A stretch of DNA of 64,000 nt, taken from assembly GCA_947475545.1 (NCBI GenBank), contig CANJLL010000002.1:332950-396949 (forward strand), written 5' to 3'. A program made the position numbers and the translations under genes. Origin of the DNA: Chloroflexota bacterium (GTDB taxonomy: Bacteria > Chloroflexota > Limnocylindria > Limnocylindrales > CSP1-4). The notes beneath the pieces were generated by a model that worked only from the letters and a program-made list of their open reading frames with translations, was not told the origin of the DNA and searched no databases. Below, in pieces: positions 43,426-53,333 of the stretch (position 1 is its first letter; every line of letters begins with the position of its first letter).

Positions 43426-44601
43426 ATGAATCCCTTCGACCTGCTCGCGGTCCTGTTCTTCGTCATCGCGGTCCTGTTGGGCTTCCGCAGCGGCCTGCTC
43501 CCCCAGCTGGGCGGGATCGGCGGCGCCGCCACCGGTGGCCTGATCGCCATCTGGCTCCTGCCCATCGTGGAGCCGCGCCTGGAGGCGCTCGATCCCACGG
43601 TCCGGGCGCTCGCGGTCCTGGCGGGCCTGATCTTTGCCGTGGGCCTGGGCGATGGCGTGGGCGCGGCCGTCGGACGATGGGCCGGCAACAAGCTGGGCGG
43701 CGGCCTCCTGGGCGCGCTGGACCGGATGTCGGGGGCGGCGGGCGGGGCGCTCCAGGGCATCCTGGTGATCTGGCTGGCCGGTGGGCTCCTCGCCGTAGGC
43801 CCCCTGCCCTCCCTCGCACGGGCGGCACAGACGTCCGCCGCGGTCCGAACGCTGGACAAGGTCTTGGCGCCGCCGACCAGCTTCGCCTCGACGCTGGGCC
43901 GGCTCCTGGATGCCTCGGGGCTGCCGGACTTCTTCATCGGCCTGGAGCCCCTCCCCCGGCCACCGGTGGACCTCCCCACGGACCCGCTGGTCCAGGCCAT
44001 CGCCCAGGCCATCGGTGCCAGCACGGTCAAGGTGGTCGCCTCCACCTGCGGGCTGCAGTCGAGCGGGACGGGCTTCTCCAACGCGCCGGGCTATATCGTG
44101 ACCAACGCCCACGTGGTAGCCGGCGGCCGAACCATCCGGGTGGACCACCAGGGCACGCTGTACGACGCGACGCCGGTGCTCTTCGACCCGTCGCTGGACG
44201 TGGCGGTCCTGTTCGTGCCCAAGCTGCTGATCATCCCGCTGCTGTTCGCGGCGAAGGACCCGGAGCGCGGCGCACTGGGCGCGTCCTTCGGCCACCCTGG
44301 CGGCGGCGCGCTGACGGTGATCCCCTCCGCGGTCACCGGCGCCTACGACGCCCGCGGGCTGGACATCTACGGGACGGTCGAGATCACCCGGCGGATCATC
44401 GAGCTCCACGCGGCCATCGACCGGGGGGACAGCGGCGGCCCGTTCGTCCTGCTGGACGGCACGGTTGGCGGAGTCGTATTCGCCGAGGCACGGACCGATG
44501 CCGCGGTGGGCTACGCCCTCTCCCCAGTGGCGGTCGCCGCGGCGGTGGGCCCGGCGATCGGCAAGACCATGGCCGTGGCCGTGGGCGCCTGCACGAAGTG
44601 A
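43426..44601 (+). CDS. MarP-like membrane serine protease (ColV domain plus trypsin domain)
   Basis: 391 aa. Four N-terminal membrane helices (about 1-125) form a colicin-V-production (PF02674) domain. The periplasmic part is a trypsin-fold protease with the triad in TNAHVVAG (His), DPSLDVAVL (Asp) and IDRGDSGGPFVL (Ser). Two Cys residues (STCGLQ and near the C-terminus) could make the redox-sensitive disulfide known for Mycobacterium MarP, which protects against acid and oxidative stress. The DUF885 gene downstream overlaps by 4 bases. Confidence 0.85.
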   Translation: MNPFDLLAVLFFVIAVLLGFRSGLLPQLGGIGGAATGGLIAIWLLPIVEPRLEALDPTVRALAVLAGLIFAVGLGDGVGAAVGRWAGNKLGGGLLGALDRMSGAAGGALQGILVIWLAGGLLAVGPLPSLARAAQTSAAVRTLDKVLAPPTSFASTLGRLLDASGLPDFFIGLEPLPRPPVDLPTDPLVQAIAQAIGASTVKVVASTCGLQSSGTGFSNAPGYIVTNAHVVAGGRTIRVDHQGTLYDATPVLFDPSLDVAVLFVPKLLIIPLLFAAKDPERGALGASFGHPGGGALTVIPSAVTGAYDARGLDIYGTVEITRRIIELHAAIDRGDSGGPFVLLDGTVGGVVFAEARTDAAVGYALSPVAVAAAVGPAIGKTMAVAVGACTK

Positions 44602-46382
44602 GCCCGGGCGAGCCACCGGCGGCCGACGGCGCAGGAGTCGCGGCCCTCGGCGACCTCGCCGTCACGCAGCTCGGCGACCCGGCCGTCGCGGCGCTGGCGG
44701 CGGACTTCTGGGAGACCCAGCTTCGCTGGGACCCCGTCTACGCGACCATCATCGGCGACCGCCGGTTCGATGATCGGCTGGAGGACCGCACCCCGGCCGC
44801 GCGCGCGGCGTACCGAGCCCAGGTCACGGCACTGCTGGATCGTGCCTCCGGGCTGGAGGCTGTCCCGCCGGCCGACGAGGACCGCCTCACGCTGGGCGCG
44901 CTCCGGTCGCTGGCCGAGGGCCAGGTCGACGCGGTCGACGCGGGGCTGGAGGACTGGACGGTCGATCCCATCGACGGCATCCAGACGTTCATCCTGGACC
45001 TCCCCGACTACCAGCCCATCGCCACGCCGGAGCAGGGCGCCGCGTACCTGGCACGCATCCACGCGATCGGGCCCGCGCTCGACGCGCTCGTGGACCGCCT
45101 TCACGCGGGCCTCGCGGTGGGCCGCGTTGCTGTTCATCAGCCCGTCGCCCGCGTCATCGACGAGCTCCTGGAGACCGCCTGGGCGCCGCCCGCGGACTGG
45201 AGCCTGGTCCGGCCCGCCGCCGAGCTGGCGGCCTCCAACCCGCCGGGCTGGGCGCCGGGCGAGGCAGACGAGCTGCGCCGGGCGGTGGAGGCCGCGATCT
45301 CCGACGTGGTGAGCCCCGCGTTTGTCCGCTACTGGGAGATGCTCCGCGGCGTGATCCTGCCGGCCACCCGGCCCCCGGAGCGCCCCGGCCTCCTCCACGT
45401 CCCGGACGGTGATGCCGCCTATGCCCGACTCTCCCGTCTGCACACGACCACCTCGCAGCGCCCCGACGAGTTGCACCGGATCGGCCTGGCGGAGCTGGAG
45501 CGGATCGACGCGGAGCTGGCCGCGCTGGGCCGGCGCGTCCTGGGAACCCAGGACCTGCCCGCCACCCTGGCCCGCCTCCGGGCGGATGCGACGCTCCGGT
45601 TCGCCACCCGCGACCAGATCCTGGGGGCGGCGCAGGCCAACCTTGCCCGCGCCAGTGCGGCGATTCCGGCCTGGTTTGGACGCCTCCCACTGGCCGGCTG
45701 CGAGGTCGCGGCCATCCCGGCGCATTCGGAGGCGCACCAGACCATCGCTTACTACTCGTGGCCCGCGCCGGACGGCGCCCGCCCGGGCCGCTTCTTCGTG
45801 AACCTGTTCGAGCCCGAGACCCGGCCCCGCTACGAGGCCGCCGCGCTCGCGTTCCACGAATCCGTCCCGGGGCACCACCTCCAGCTGGCCATCGCACAGG
45901 AGCTCACCGGCCTGCCCGCCTTCCGGCGCTTCCTGGGCGCCACCAGCTACATCGAAGGCTGGGGCCTGTACAGCGAACGGCTGGCGGACGAGATGGGGCT
46001 CTACCCCACCGACCTCGACCGGATCGGCATCCTCTCGTTCGACGCGTGGCGGGCCTGTCGCCTGGTGGTGGACACCGGGTTGCACGCGTTCGGCTGGACG
46101 CGTGACCAGGCGATCCAGCTCCTGGGGGACCACACGGCGCTGGGCGACAACAACATCCGCAACGAGGTGGATCGCTACATCGTCCTGCCCGGCCAGGCAC
46201 TGGCCTACAAGGTGGGGCAGTTGGAACTGCTCCGCCTGCGCAGCGTCGCCCGGGAGGCGCTGGGCGAACGCTTCGATATTCGCGCGTTCCACGACGTGGT
46301 CCTGGGTTCGGGAGCGCTCCCGCTGCCGGTCCTGGGTCGCCTGGTGGAGCGCTGGGTCACGGAGCGCGTCGCGGCTGGCTGA
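44598..46382 (+). CDS. DUF885 family metallo-hydrolase
   Basis: 594 aa, GTG start overlapping the protease stop (GTGA). The C-terminal half has the zinc-peptidase-like motif ALAFHESVPGHHLQLA and then GATSYIEGWGLYSERLADEMG, hallmarks of DUF885 proteins. DETDxxxPxxAT-type N-terminal features (FWETQLRWDPVYATIIGDRRFDD) also match. No signal peptide is seen. These are thought to be peptidases, but substrates are mostly unknown. Translational coupling with the MarP-like protease suggests related work in peptide turnover. Confidence 0.83.
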   Translation: MSPGEPPAADGAGVAALGDLAVTQLGDPAVAALAADFWETQLRWDPVYATIIGDRRFDDRLEDRTPAARAAYRAQVTALLDRASGLEAVPPADEDRLTLGALRSLAEGQVDAVDAGLEDWTVDPIDGIQTFILDLPDYQPIATPEQGAAYLARIHAIGPALDALVDRLHAGLAVGRVAVHQPVARVIDELLETAWAPPADWSLVRPAAELAASNPPGWAPGEADELRRAVEAAISDVVSPAFVRYWEMLRGVILPATRPPERPGLLHVPDGDAAYARLSRLHTTTSQRPDELHRIGLAELERIDAELAALGRRVLGTQDLPATLARLRADATLRFATRDQILGAAQANLARASAAIPAWFGRLPLAGCEVAAIPAHSEAHQTIAYYSWPAPDGARPGRFFVNLFEPETRPRYEAAALAFHESVPGHHLQLAIAQELTGLPAFRRFLGATSYIEGWGLYSERLADEMGLYPTDLDRIGILSFDAWRACRLVVDTGLHAFGWTRDQAIQLLGDHTALGDNNIRNEVDRYIVLPGQALAYKVGQLELLRLRSVAREALGERFDIRAFHDVVLGSGALPLPVLGRLVERWVTERVAAG

Positions 46383-46399
46383 CCCGGTCGTCCGCGCCA

Positions 46400-46405
46400 T
46401 ACACT
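46400..46405 (+). promoter_or_regulatory. possible -10 element (TACACT) before ilvD
   Basis: TACACT lies 41 bases before the ilvD ATG; no clear -35. Confidence 0.3.
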
Positions 46406-46445
46406 GCGTGCAGATAGGCCGCGCGTGCAGACGCGCCGGCCACCG

Positions 46446-48227
46446 ATGACCACCTCGCCCGCAGCCGGAGATCCGCATCCGATGGCCAACCAGCGCCACC
46501 CCTACGACCAGCCCAGCGACCCGGCCAAGCGCCACTCGGCCGCGCTCACCGACGGGCCGGACCGCGCCGCGGCACGCGCGATGCTCAAGGCCATCGGGTT
46601 CACGGACGCGGACCTGGCCAAGCCCATCGTGGGCGTGGCCACCACGTGGATCGAGACCATGCCGTGCAACTTCAACCAGCGGCGGCTGGCGGAGCACGTC
46701 AAGGCTGGCATCCGGGCCGCCGGTGGCACCCCCATGGAGTTCAACACGGTCGCGGTCAGCGACGGCGTCTCGATGGGCACCGAGGGGATGAAGTCGTCGC
46801 TGGTCAGCCGTGAGGTGATCGCCGACAGTATCGAGCTGGTCGTCCGCGGCCACCTGATGGACGGCGTGGTCTGCCTGGTGGGCTGCGACAAGACCATCCC
46901 GGGCGCGGCCATCGCGCTGGGCCGGATGGACGTCCCAGGCCTCGTCCTGTACAACGGCACCATCCTGCCCGGCGTGTACAAGGGCAAGCGCGAGGCCACG
47001 GTCGTCACCGTCTTCGAGGCGATCGGGGCCTACCGGGCCGGCAAGATCACGCTGGACGAGCTGTACGAGGTGGAGAACGCCTCCTGCCCCGGCGCCGGGG
47101 CGTGCGGCGGCCAGTACACGGCCAACACCATGAGCATGGCGATGGAGTTCCTGGGCCTCTCCCCTGCCGGCCTCAACGCCATCCCGGCCGAGGATCCCGC
47201 CAAGGACGCGGCGGCGTACCGCTGCGGCGAGCTGGTCATGGACCTGGTCCGCGAGGACAAGCGCCCCAGCCGGTATGTGACCCGCAAGGCGATCGAGAAC
47301 GCGATCGCCGGGATCGCCGGCAGCGGCGGCTCCACCAACGGCGTCCTGCACATGCTGGCGATCGCCCACCAGTACGGGATCCCGCTCACGATCGACGAGT
47401 TCGGCGAGATCGCCGACCGCACGCCCATCGTCGCGGACATGGTCCCCGGCGGGCGGTACACGGCCGCGGACCTGTATGACGCCGGAGGCGTGGCGCTGGT
47501 CGCCCGCGAGCTGCTCAAGGGCGGCAAGATCCACGGTGACGTGGAGAACGTCGACGGCCGGACCACGGCCCAGATCGCCGGGACGGCCACGGCCGGGGAA
47601 ACGGCCGGGCAGAAGGTCGTGGTCCCGTTCGAGACGCCGATCAAGCCGGTCGGTGGCCTGACGATCCTGCGCGGCAGCCTGGCGCCCGACGGCTGCGTCG
47701 TGAAGCTGGCCGGCCACGAGCGACGGCTCCATCGCGGCCCGGCCCGGGTCTTCGATTCCGAGAACGCCTGCTACGACGCGGTCCGCGGGCAGCGCATCCA
47801 GCCCGGCGACGTCGTGGTGATCCGCAACGAGGGCCCGGTTGGCGGCCCCGGCATGCAGGAGATGCTGAGCGTCACGGCGGCGCTGGTCGGCGTGGGGCTG
47901 GGCGACCAGGTCTCGCTGATCACCGACGGCCGGTTCTCCGGCGGGACCCACGGGCTCATGATCGGCCATGTGGCGCCGGAGGCGGCCCTAGGTGGGCCCA
48001 TCGCGCTGGTCCACGAAGGCGACATCATCACCGTCGACGTGGACCGCAAGGCCGTGGACCTGGAGGTGCCCGCCGACGAGCTGGCCCGCCGACGAGCCGC
48101 GTGGGCGCCGCCGGCCCCCCGCTATACGTCGGGCGTGCTGGCGAAGTACGCGGCGCTGGTCTCCTCGGCCTCCGAGGGCGCCGTGACCACGGGTTCCCGG
48201 CTCCAGGAGCTGCTCAAGCGGAGCTGA
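46446..48227 (+). CDS. ilvD: dihydroxy-acid dehydratase
   Basis: About 593 aa. It dehydrates dihydroxyisovalerate and dihydroxymethylvalerate, completing the Ilv pathway whose other genes lie on the opposite strand. Iron-sulfur Cys residues are in [12 protein letters not shown] and [55 protein letters not shown] and [19 protein letters not shown] are family signatures. Start is between GTG 46425, ATG 46446 and ATG 46482; 46446 is a compromise without a strong ribosome binding site. No leader-like structure was seen. Confidence 0.93.
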   Translation: MTTSPAAGDPHPMANQRHPYDQPSDPAKRHSAALTDGPDRAAARAMLKAIGFTDADLAKPIVGVATTWIETMPCNFNQRRLAEHVKAGIRAAGGTPMEFNTVAVSDGVSMGTEGMKSSLVSREVIADSIELVVRGHLMDGVVCLVGCDKTIPGAAIALGRMDVPGLVLYNGTILPGVYKGKREATVVTVFEAIGAYRAGKITLDELYEVENASCPGAGACGGQYTANTMSMAMEFLGLSPAGLNAIPAEDPAKDAAAYRCGELVMDLVREDKRPSRYVTRKAIENAIAGIAGSGGSTNGVLHMLAIAHQYGIPLTIDEFGEIADRTPIVADMVPGGRYTAADLYDAGGVALVARELLKGGKIHGDVENVDGRTTAQIAGTATAGETAGQKVVVPFETPIKPVGGLTILRGSLAPDGCVVKLAGHERRLHRGPARVFDSENACYDAVRGQRIQPGDVVVIRNEGPVGGPGMQEMLSVTAALVGVGLGDQVSLITDGRFSGGTHGLMIGHVAPEAALGGPIALVHEGDIITVDVDRKAVDLEVPADELARRRAAWAPPAPRYTSGVLAKYAALVSSASEGAVTTGSRLQELLKRS

Positions 48228-48261
48228 GGCCGCCGGCGGGGTCACGGGGAGGAGGACGAGG

Positions 48262-48663
48262 ATGCTTGCCGATCCGGCGACACATGACGCCATCGTCGCC
48301 CTGGTCCACGAGACCTACCGGCGCCTCTCGACGCCCGGCTCGGACCCCGCGGCGCTGATGGCCCACCCCGACTTCGCCGTCGCGGGCCCCGGCCTGGACG
48401 AGCCCGCGTACGAGGCCGCGGATACGCGCGGGATGACCGAAGCGGTCGCGTCGTGGGCGTTCACGTGGACGGCGGAGAGCATCGCCGTCTGGTGCGCGGG
48501 CAACGTCGCGTGGGCCCAGATCCTTCGCTCCGTGCGAACCCGCCGGAACGGCGCGGAGGATGACGTCCCCTACTGGACGACGGGGGTGTTCGCCCGCGAC
48601 GCGGCGGGCTGGCGGGGGCGGTACTGGGGCGGCGCCGAGCCACAGGCCAATCCGCGTGTCTGA
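48262..48663 (+). CDS. SnoaL/NTF2-like small protein
   Basis: 133 aa, GAGGAGGACGAGG directly before ATG. A cone-like NTF2 fold is suggested by the helical start (HDAIVALVHETYRRLSTPG), ADTRGMTEAVASWAFTW and alternating strands (ESIAVWCAGNVAWAQILRSVRT, WTTGVFARDAAGWRGRYWGG). This resembles SnoaL/DUF4440-type proteins, which range from enzymes to unknowns. It overlaps the next gene by 8 bases. Confidence 0.65.
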   Translation: MLADPATHDAIVALVHETYRRLSTPGSDPAALMAHPDFAVAGPGLDEPAYEAADTRGMTEAVASWAFTWTAESIAVWCAGNVAWAQILRSVRTRRNGAEDDVPYWTTGVFARDAAGWRGRYWGGAEPQANPRV

Positions 48664-49627
48664 CGCCGGTCAATCCGTCGGCCTCGCCATCCTGGACGAC
48701 TACGCGAACGCCGCCCTGGCGGCCGCCGACTGGAGCCCGCTGATGGGACGGGTCGAGCGGCTCACCGTCTTCGACCGCCCGTTCGCGTCCGAGGACGAGG
48801 CCGCCACTGCCCTTGAGGGCTTCGACGTCGTGGTCGCCATGCGCGAGCGGACGCCGTTCCCCGCCCGCCTCCTTCATCGCCTCCCGCGCCTCCGCCTGCT
48901 GGTCACCACCGGGATGCGCAACAACTCGTTCGACCTGCCCGCGGCGCGGGCCCAGGGCGTGGTCGTGTGCGGCACGCGCGGAGTGGGCAGCCCCACGTCC
49001 GAGCTGGCAATCGGCCTCCTGATCGCGCTGGTCCGCGACATCCCCGGCCAGGAGCGCTCGCTCCGCGAGGGACGGTGGCAGACGCGGCCGGGCATTGGCC
49101 TTGCGGGCAAGACGCTGGGGATCGCGGGACTGGGCACCGTGGGCGGCGCGGTGGCGAGAGCCGCACTGGCCATGGGCATGGACGTGATCGCCTGGAGCCC
49201 CAACCTGACGGCTGAGCGCGCCGCCGCGCATGGCGTCCGCCGGGTCGAGAAGGCCGAGCTCTTCGGGACGGCGGACGTCGTGACGCTGCACCTGGTGCTG
49301 TCCGACCGGACCCGCGAGATCGTGGGCGCCGCGGACCTGGCCCTCATGCGGCCTGGCGCGTTCCTCGTGAACACGGCCCGGGCCGGGCTGGTGGACCAGG
49401 ACGCGCTGTTCGCGGCCCTGGCGGGTCGCCGGATCGCCGGCGCGGCGATGGACGTCTACGAGCGGGAGCCGCTGCCGGCGGGACACCGCCTGCTGGGCCT
49501 GGACAACGTGCTGCTCACGCCGCACCTGGGCTACGCGACGGCGGACAACTTCACGCGGATGTACAGGGACGCCATCGAGGACATCGTGGCCTGGCTGGAC
49601 GGGAGCCCCATCCGCGAGCTGGGGTAG
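48656..49627 (+). CDS. D-2-hydroxyacid dehydrogenase (phosphoglycerate-dehydrogenase-like)
   Basis: 323 aa, GTG start. The NAD-binding domain has LGIAGLGTVGGAVARAALAMGMDVIAW. TRGVGSPTSELAIGLLIALVRDI is the typical hinge, VNTARAGLVDQDALFAAL contains the substrate Arg (RAG), and LLTPHLGYATADN supplies the catalytic His. The conserved Glu is in YEREPL. Such enzymes reduce 2-oxoacids or oxidise 2-hydroxyacids with NAD(P). There is no ACT or serine-pathway extension, so it is probably not SerA. Confidence 0.85.
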   Translation: MSDAGQSVGLAILDDYANAALAAADWSPLMGRVERLTVFDRPFASEDEAATALEGFDVVVAMRERTPFPARLLHRLPRLRLLVTTGMRNNSFDLPAARAQGVVVCGTRGVGSPTSELAIGLLIALVRDIPGQERSLREGRWQTRPGIGLAGKTLGIAGLGTVGGAVARAALAMGMDVIAWSPNLTAERAAAHGVRRVEKAELFGTADVVTLHLVLSDRTREIVGAADLALMRPGAFLVNTARAGLVDQDALFAALAGRRIAGAAMDVYEREPLPAGHRLLGLDNVLLTPHLGYATADNFTRMYRDAIEDIVAWLDGSPIRELG

Positions 49628-49645
49628 GCGCGGAGGAGCGACAGG

Positions 49646-49661
49646 GCGCCGGGCCCGGCGC
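49646..49661. terminator. perfect GC palindrome between convergent genes
   Basis: GCGCCGGGCCCGGCGC is self-complementary and sits between the stops at 49627 and 49674. It could end transcription in both directions, but has no T-run. Confidence 0.3.
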
Positions 49662-49673
49662 GGGCGTGCCCCA

Positions 49674-50741
49674 TCAGTCGTGTTCGGCCGCGTCCACCTC
49701 GCCGGGCTCCACCAGCTCATCGCCCGTGCCCCCGTCCGCGGCCCGCCAGGCCTCCAGCCCCGCACGCTCCTCGCGCACCACCAGCCCCAGCTCAGCCAGC
49801 CGGCCCAGGTGGGCCGCCAGCGTCCGGATCGCGTTGACACGGAGCCCCCTGGAGAGCCCCTCCCACGTCGCGTCGTCCCAGGCGAACGGGCGCACCTCGT
49901 ACGCCGTCCGCGCCCCGGCCTCGACCGCGCGCAGCACCCGCCGACCGCGCTCCTCCTGGTGCTCCAGGATCTGGCGGGAGCGCGCGACCAGGTCGAAGAC
50001 ATGGCCGTGCCCCGGGAGCGCCACCAGGTCCGCGCGCTCAACGAACCCCCGCAACGACGCGAGGTAGTTGGGTAGCGGGTTGCCCGGGTTGTCCTGGTCG
50101 ATGCCGATGTTGGGCGAGGCGGTGGGCAGGATATGGTCGCCCAACAGCAGGAGCCTGTGGGCGTCCTCGTGGATGATGACGTGGCCCGGCGTGTGGCCCG
50201 GCGTCCACTCCACGCGGAGCCGGAGCGGGCCTACGGGAATTATCTCGCCGCCGTCCAGAAGGACGTCGGGGTTGAGCGGCCGGCTGGACATCTTCTCCAT
50301 CCGGGCGGCCAGCCACGCGTGTCCCTCGTCCTGGGGGACGCCCTGCGACCCCAGCCAGGCGAACGTCCGCTCGCGGTAGCCCGCGCGGTCGCCGTTGCGG
50401 ACGCGGTGGAAGTCAAGGTCGCGGCGATGCAGCACCACCCGGGCGCCCGCGGCCTGGAAGCGATGGGCGTTGCCGTAGTGGTCGGGGTGGGCGTGTGTCA
50501 CCACGATCGTGCCGATGTCGGCGGGCGCAAGGCCCCGCGCGTCCAACTCCGCTTCCAGCGCCGGCCAGGATGGATCGTCCGCGGGCGCGCAGTCCACCAT
50601 GAGGCGCTCCCTCCCCGCGCTGAAGAGGTAGACCGAGGTCTCCCGGATGTGGAGCTGCGGCGCCGGGATCCGGAGCTGCTCGACCGTGAACCCGTCGCCG
50701 TCGAGCCGCCAGGCCCCGGGCTCGCCCGCGAGGAAGGTCAC
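49674..50741 (-). CDS. MBL-fold metallo-hydrolase with C-terminal winged helix
   Basis: 355 aa, GTG start. Metal ligands: [14 protein letters not shown], the middle His in [13 protein letters not shown], the Asp in LLLGDHILP, and the late LPGHG. The last 90 residues look like the BLACT winged-helix domain ([25 protein letters not shown]). This group includes glyoxalase-II-like thioesterases and LACTB2-like enzymes. It lies 13 bases after the ABC permease gene, so it may act on the imported compound or a thioester derived from it. Confidence 0.8.
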   Translation of the reverse strand: MTFLAGEPGAWRLDGDGFTVEQLRIPAPQLHIRETSVYLFSAGRERLMVDCAPADDPSWPALEAELDARGLAPADIGTIVVTHAHPDHYGNAHRFQAAGARVVLHRRDLDFHRVRNGDRAGYRERTFAWLGSQGVPQDEGHAWLAARMEKMSSRPLNPDVLLDGGEIIPVGPLRLRVEWTPGHTPGHVIIHEDAHRLLLLGDHILPTASPNIGIDQDNPGNPLPNYLASLRGFVERADLVALPGHGHVFDLVARSRQILEHQEERGRRVLRAVEAGARTAYEVRPFAWDDATWEGLSRGLRVNAIRTLAAHLGRLAELGLVVREERAGLEAWRAADGGTGDELVEPGEVDAAEHD

Positions 50742-50754
50742 CGCCCCGCGGTGA

Positions 50755-51552
50755 TCAGCGCGAGGTCTTGGGCAGCCAGCGCGTCAGTCGCGCATCCACC
50801 CACCCGACGACCCACAGCGCGATGAACGCGACCACGATGATGACGACCAGGATGGCGAGGACCAGGGAGGCGTCGAACCGGCCGCTGCCGTCCTTGACCA
50901 GCTTGCCCAGGCCGACGATGGCGATGAACATCTCGCCGTTGAGCATGCCCTTGACGGCACGCCCGGTGGCCAGCCGGATCCCGGCCATGATCAGGGGCGT
51001 CGCCGACGGAAGCACGATCCGTGTCCAGGTCTTGATGCGCGGAGCGTTGAACGCCCGGCCCATCTCCAGCATCTCCGGGGGGACGGTGTGGACGGCGGTC
51101 ACCGTGTTGACCACCATGATCCAGGTGGAGTACATAAAGATGACCGCCACGATCGACCAGCGCTCGAGACCCCAGATCGCGAAGAAGATGGGGGCGAAGA
51201 CGAGCGACGGCGCCGTGAGCAGCGCGTTGATGTAGATGTCCAGCGCCGCGTCCAGCTTCCGGAACGCGCCCATCAGCAGGCCCAGGCCGACGCCGAAGAC
51301 CACGGAGACGATGAACCCCAGCACCAGGTTTGTCAGGCTGGTGCCCAGGGCCGCCATGATCTCGGCCTGGTTGATGGCAAGCTCGTTCAGGACCGACGAG
51401 AGCGGCGGGAAGAACGGCTGGTTGAGGCTCCGGCCAAGGAGCTCCCAGCCACCGACGAGGACGATGAACGAGGCCACCGTGGGCCAGGCCTCCAGGCGGC
51501 TGAGGAAGCCGGGCGACACAACCCGTGCTGGGGTGGGCGCGACGGCGGCCAT
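50755..51552 (-). CDS. ABC transporter permease (NitT/TauT/SsuC type), second permease
   Basis: 265 aa with five to six membrane helices. The cytoplasmic EAA loop reads EMLEMGRAFNAPRIKTWTRIVLPSATPLIMAGIRLATGRAVKG, which contacts the ATPase. N-terminal FPPLSSVLNEL also matches SsuC/TauC-type permeases for sulfonates, taurine, nitrate or thiamine precursors. The ATG overlaps the ATPase stop by one base. A second, different permease lies at 52441. Confidence 0.88.
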   Translation of the reverse strand: MAAVAPTPARVVSPGFLSRLEAWPTVASFIVLVGGWELLGRSLNQPFFPPLSSVLNELAINQAEIMAALGTSLTNLVLGFIVSVVFGVGLGLLMGAFRKLDAALDIYINALLTAPSLVFAPIFFAIWGLERWSIVAVIFMYSTWIMVVNTVTAVHTVPPEMLEMGRAFNAPRIKTWTRIVLPSATPLIMAGIRLATGRAVKGMLNGEMFIAIVGLGKLVKDGSGRFDASLVLAILVVIIVVAFIALWVVGWVDARLTRWLPKTSR

Positions 51553-52370
51553 CAGGGCTTTGTCGCGGCCGCCTGGCCGGCCTGGCGCGCGCGGCGCACA
51601 TCGCTGTGCATGGCCCGCAGGTTGCTCCAGAGGAGGCCGACCATGGCCGTGAACTCACCGGAGCTCTCGACCGAGTCGAGGTGGGTGGAGCGGGGGCGCG
51701 CCATGGGAATGTCCAGGATCTGGTCGATCCGGCCCGGGCGGGGCCGCATGAGGACCACCCGGTCACCCAGCAGCACGGCCTCTTCCATCGAGTGCGTGAT
51801 GAAGACGACCGTGGTCCGGGTAGCTTCCCAGATCCGCAGCAGCTCCTCCTGGAGGAGGCGGCGGGTCTGCTCGTCCAGGGCCCCGAACGGCTCGTCCATC
51901 AGGAGCACCTTGGGTGAGACGGCGAGTGCCCGCGCCAGGCCCACGCGCTGCTGCATGCCGCCGGACAGCTCGCCCGGGAGCCGCTTCTCGAAGCCGCCGA
52001 GACCGACCATCTCGATGAGCTCGAGCGCCTTGAGCTCGCGGGTCTTCTTGTCGACGCCCTGCATCTCGAGGCCGAACGCGACGTTGGTCAGGACGTTGTC
52101 CCACGGCATCAGCGCAAAGCTCTGGAACACCATGGCCCGCTCCGGGCCGGGACCGGTGACGGGCTTGCCGTCCACGAGGACCTCGCCCGTGTCATGGGGG
52201 ACCAGGCCGGCGATCACGCGGAGCAGGGTGGTCTTGCCGCAGCCGCTGGGGCCCAGGACGGTCAGGAACTCGTTGTCGCGAACGATGAGGTCAACGTCCT
52301 TGAGCGCCTGAACCGGCTCGGAGCCCTTCCGCCCGGGGAAGGCCTTGCTGACGCCCTTGATCTCGATCAC
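51552..52370 (-). CDS. ABC transporter ATP-binding protein (NitT/TauT/SsuB type)
   Basis: 272 aa. Walker A GPSGCGKTTLLR, Q-loop MVFQSFALMPW, signature LSGGMQQRVGLARAL, Walker B VLLMDEPFGALD and switch His in FITHSMEEA are all intact. It energises the two adjacent permeases. The C-terminal 40 residues are an Arg/Ala-rich tail. Confidence 0.92.
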   Translation of the reverse strand: MIEIKGVSKAFPGRKGSEPVQALKDVDLIVRDNEFLTVLGPSGCGKTTLLRVIAGLVPHDTGEVLVDGKPVTGPGPERAMVFQSFALMPWDNVLTNVAFGLEMQGVDKKTRELKALELIEMVGLGGFEKRLPGELSGGMQQRVGLARALAVSPKVLLMDEPFGALDEQTRRLLQEELLRIWEATRTTVVFITHSMEEAVLLGDRVVLMRPRPGRIDQILDIPMARPRSTHLDSVESSGEFTAMVGLLWSNLRAMHSDVRRARQAGQAAATKP

Positions 52371-52440
52371 TGGGGTGGTGCTCCTGCTGCGGGGTCGGGG
52401 GCTGGCGTTGGGCGGGACCGCGGAGGCCTGGACGCCCGGA

Positions 52441-53280
52441 TCAGCGGCCGAACGAGGGGGTCTTCCGCCACGGCGTCACCCGGCGCTCGACCCAGCGGAC
52501 GAACTGGATCAGGAGGAGGGCCTCGAAGACCACGATGATGATGAGGGCGTACAGGCGGGGGCCGTCGAGCTGCGCATCGTACCGCTGGATCAGGTTGCCC
52601 AGGCCGACGGCGATGAACAGGAGCTCGATGATCACCATGCCGGTGATGGCCCGGCCCAGGCCCAGCCGGACGCCGGTCATGATGGCGGGCAGGGACCCCG
52701 GCAGGAGGATGCGTCGCCAGATGGAGAGTTCGCCGGCGCCGAAGCAGCGGGCCATCTCGATGAGCGACGGGTCAATCTGGCGAATACCCGCCCGGCTGTT
52801 GACGACGAGCATCACGATGGCGAACAGCACGATGAGGATGACGCGGGTTGGCATCGCGCCGTCCCGCACGCCCAGCGACATGACCAGGAGCGGGATGACC
52901 GCGGCCATGGGCGTCACGAGCAGGATGCTGATGTACAGGTTGGCGAACCGCTCGATCGTCCGGAAGCGGCCGATGAGCAGGCCGAACGGGACCCCCAGCG
53001 CCACCGAGATGGCGAACCCGATGAGCAACGCGCCGTTGCTCTGGTACAGGGCGTCCCACAGCTTGGCGGACTCGTCGCCGCTGTAGCCGGGGATCAGGAG
53101 CTTGGGGATCGCCGCCATCGTGTCCGTGAAGGTGGGGATCAGCATGCTCTTGTGACTGAGTGTGGCCAGCTGCCAGACCGTGCCGAAGATGGCGAGGGCG
53201 ATGAGGCGATACAGGGCCGAGGAGTCGAGCACGCGCCGGACGAGGCTCACCTTCTGGGAAGGAAGCGTTGTTTCAGCCAC
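52441..53280 (-). CDS. ABC transporter permease (NitT/TauT type), first permease
   Basis: 279 aa with about six membrane helices and an EAA loop (SLIEMARCFGAGELSIWRRILLPGSLPAIMTGVRLGLGRAITG). It differs clearly from the permease at 50755, so the transporter is probably heteromeric. The start is GTG at 53280, 53 bases after the binding-protein gene; the ATPase starts 70 bases further on. Confidence 0.88.
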   Translation of the reverse strand: MAETTLPSQKVSLVRRVLDSSALYRLIALAIFGTVWQLATLSHKSMLIPTFTDTMAAIPKLLIPGYSGDESAKLWDALYQSNGALLIGFAISVALGVPFGLLIGRFRTIERFANLYISILLVTPMAAVIPLLVMSLGVRDGAMPTRVILIVLFAIVMLVVNSRAGIRQIDPSLIEMARCFGAGELSIWRRILLPGSLPAIMTGVRLGLGRAITGMVIIELLFIAVGLGNLIQRYDAQLDGPRLYALIIIVVFEALLLIQFVRWVERRVTPWRKTPSFGR

Positions 53281-53333
53281 GTGCTCGGTCCCCTCGAGTC
53301 CCTGTGTCTTCAGGTCAGCGGATCAGGCGCGAC

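Noticed and set aside
44511..47969. A very long minus-strand open frame of over 1,100 codons antisense to the DUF885 and ilvD genes.
   Set aside because: Its translation is Arg/Gly/Asp-rich with no motifs and lies wholly opposite well-recognised genes; long antisense frames are expected at this GC content.
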